This document shows positions 5,398 through 6,296 of a DNA stretch of 6,296 nucleotides, one piece after another. The position numbers and the translations under genes were made by a program. Below the pieces are notes generated by a model. It was given only the letters and a program-made list of their open reading frames with translations, was not told where the DNA came from and searched no databases. Numbering within the stretch: the first letter of the stretch is position 1; each line of letters opens with the position of its first letter. The DNA comes from Clostridiales bacterium (GTDB lineage: Bacteria > Bacillota > Clostridia > Clostridiales > Caloramatoraceae), in NCBI GenBank assembly GCA_026416355.1, contig JAOAFH010000110.1, forward strand, positions 1-6,296, written 5' to 3'.

Positions 5398-5775
5398 CTA
5401 TTCAAATATTGTCACAAATCTAATTGAATAAAAATCACACATAACCTTTGCATTTGAAGTAGTTTCTCTAATTACAACATAGCTTACACCAACTTCTAGA
5501 AGAACTCCTTCTTTGTCGATGAAAAGGTTAGTTCCAATTAAAAAATCTATCTTTACTTTTTTCCCAATTTGAGTTCTTAAGTATGCTTGAGTAAAGTTTA
5601 TGTTTTTTAGAGTAGGGTCTTCATCTGGACCTACAGGTTGAAATGTTAAATCCTGTTGTCTGTCATCTGCAAAATTACATGGGAAACGATAAAATGTAGG
5701 TACAAAGTACACAGGTTCAGCTTCAGCATTTATATTTTTCTCTTGTATAGGTTCGTTTGAATTTTTCTTACTCAT
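5398..5775 (-). CDS. gerQ: Spore coat protein GerQ, needed for CwlJ localisation
   Basis: The 125-residue protein has a lysine- and asparagine-rich N-terminus, a middle segment around YFVPTFYRFPCNF (23-35), and a C-terminal conserved domain (about 62-125) from AYLRTQIGKKVKIDF to DFYSIRFVTIFE. The C-terminal domain matches Bacillus GerQ (YwdL) in layout and ending. In Bacillus, GerQ is a coat protein made in the mother cell, crosslinked by transglutaminase through N-terminal lysines, and required for CwlJ to be placed in the spore for calcium-dipicolinate-triggered germination. Lysines 3 and 4 here are in a similar position. The protein is shorter than Bacillus GerQ (about 180 residues) and lacks its long variable N-terminal region. 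ATG 5775 follows AAGGAGGT (5788-5781). An upstream in-frame ATG at 5841 lies inside cwlJ and has no such site. It follows cwlJ by 16 bases, forming one operon. Confidence 0.9.
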   Translation of the reverse strand: MSKKNSNEPIQEKNINAEAEPVYFVPTFYRFPCNFADDRQQDLTFQPVGPDEDPTLKNINFTQAYLRTQIGKKVKIDFLIGTNLFIDKEGVLLEVGVSYVVIRETTSNAKVMCDFYSIRFVTIFE

Positions 5776-5780
5776 AAAAG

Positions 5781-5788
5781 ACCTCCTT
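5781..5788 (-). promoter_or_regulatory. Ribosome binding site that decides the gerQ start
   Basis: AAGGAGGT, read on the minus strand, lies five bases before ATG 5775, inside the 16-base gap after the cwlJ stop codon. It supports a 125-residue GerQ over the longer 147-residue frame. Confidence 0.88.
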
Positions 5789-5791
5789 ATA

Positions 5792-6235
5792 TTAAGTTTT
5801 TGCATACAAAGGTGTTGGATTATAGAAGCAGTGTTGTGCAATACGTGTTACATACACACCGGTTTTTGTTTTTGGGAAGTAAGTTGCACAAACTGCACTA
5901 AAAGGATTATAGTACCAAAGGGCATTTCCAACTCCTGATAGCTTATTTCCAGATAATGCCCAGTCGGCTATTTGATAGTGGAAGTCATCAGGACGCATAT
6001 TGTAAATGTTTTGAGGATTGTATTGACCATAGACTGTTGTAAGTGCACATGTGAATTGGAATGGCTGAAGAATAACAAGTCTTAAACTGCCTTGGCAAAT
6101 TCTTTGATATTCTCCATAGCTTACATGTACCCTATTCATAACAACAGTAGCAACAGCTTTCATTCCATATTCGCCTTCACCTTCGGCTTCACATTTTATA
6201 AGTCTTGCAAATAATTCCCTATCTGATAAGGGCAT
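5792..6235 (-). CDS. cwlJ: Spore cortex-lytic cell wall hydrolase CwlJ
   Basis: The 147-residue protein is one Hydrolase_2 (SleB/CwlJ) domain with no signal peptide or peptidoglycan-binding domain. This is typical of CwlJ (about 142 residues in B. subtilis) and unlike SleB, which is exported and longer. The family motif CEAEGEGEYGMKAVATVVMN (15-34) contains E16, equivalent to the proposed catalytic glutamate of SleB. The C-terminal block ALWYYNPFSA (105-114) and QHCFYNPT (134-141) closely mirrors the SLWYF and SHCFYQPT blocks of B. subtilis CwlJ. The enzyme is made in the mother cell and held in the spore coat or outer layers. It degrades muramic-lactam cortex peptidoglycan during germination. 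It leads a cwlJ-gerQ operon with the partner needed for its placement. ATG 6235 follows GGGGTG (6246-6241). A mother-cell sigma-E promoter would be expected upstream, but I could not identify one in the 61 bases available. Five cysteines are present (15, 47, 63, 116, 136). Confidence 0.95.
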   Translation of the reverse strand: MPLSDRELFARLIKCEAEGEGEYGMKAVATVVMNRVHVSYGEYQRICQGSLRLVILQPFQFTCALTTVYGQYNPQNIYNMRPDDFHYQIADWALSGNKLSGVGNALWYYNPFSAVCATYFPKTKTGVYVTRIAQHCFYNPTPLYAKT

Positions 6236-6296
6236 ATCATCACCCCATTAAAGTTTAACTAATACTAATATATTCATGTAAAAAATAAATAGTGAT

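Noticed and set aside
5776..5841. N-terminal extension of GerQ from the upstream in-frame ATG
   Set aside because: This segment overlaps the cwlJ 3' end, has no ribosome site, and the AAGGAGGT at 5788-5781 supports the start at 5775.
6236..6296. Sigma-E or sigma-K promoter upstream of cwlJ
   Set aside because: Partial matches such as GAATATATT occur on the minus strand, but no paired -10 of the CATA type at correct spacing could be found in the visible bases.

Overview
The window is AT-rich (about 30% G+C by eye), has strong AGGAGG-type ribosome binding sites, uses many AGA and ATA codons, and carries a spore-germination gene pair (cwlJ-gerQ). This points to an endospore-forming, low-G+C Firmicute, most likely a member of the Clostridia. 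The genus cannot be fixed from the sequence. I see no rRNA, tRNA, CRISPR array, insertion sequence or phage gene. The window looks like ordinary chromosomal housekeeping and accessory sequence.

Layout: (1) 77-589, minus strand, a small exported protein of unknown function whose stop codon lies inside its own terminator hairpin. (2) 773-1303, plus strand, a six-helix ECF-type vitamin/cofactor transporter S component. It converges on (3) 1390-2214, minus strand, a divergent class IV PLP aminotransferase, and the two share a bidirectional terminator. (4) A short divergent promoter region separates this from 2385-3548, plus strand, a THUMP-domain rRNA guanine-N2 methyltransferase of the RlmL/YpsC type. 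A 12-codon micro-ORF with its own ribosome binding site lies in its leader. (5) 3655-4233, plus strand, a small NadR/AAA_28-like P-loop kinase or ATPase, has a near-consensus extended -10 promoter and a strong terminator. (6) 4419-5363, plus strand, is a D-2-hydroxyacid dehydrogenase. It converges, over a perfect 34-base palindromic terminator, on (7) the minus-strand operon cwlJ (5792-6235) then gerQ (5398-5775).

Most genes appear to be single transcription units with their own terminators. The only clear functional partnership is cwlJ-gerQ: GerQ is the spore-coat protein needed to place the cortex-lytic enzyme CwlJ, which acts when the spore germinates. No pathway connects the other genes.

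Several of the longest possible reading frames begin too early. Ribosome binding sites, and in one case a promoter, support later starts at 2214, 3655, 4419 and 5775. I found no convincing undescribed system. The items most worth a second look are the 12-codon leader ORF, the shared palindromic -35 element, the divergent aminotransferase, and the orphan NadR-like kinase.
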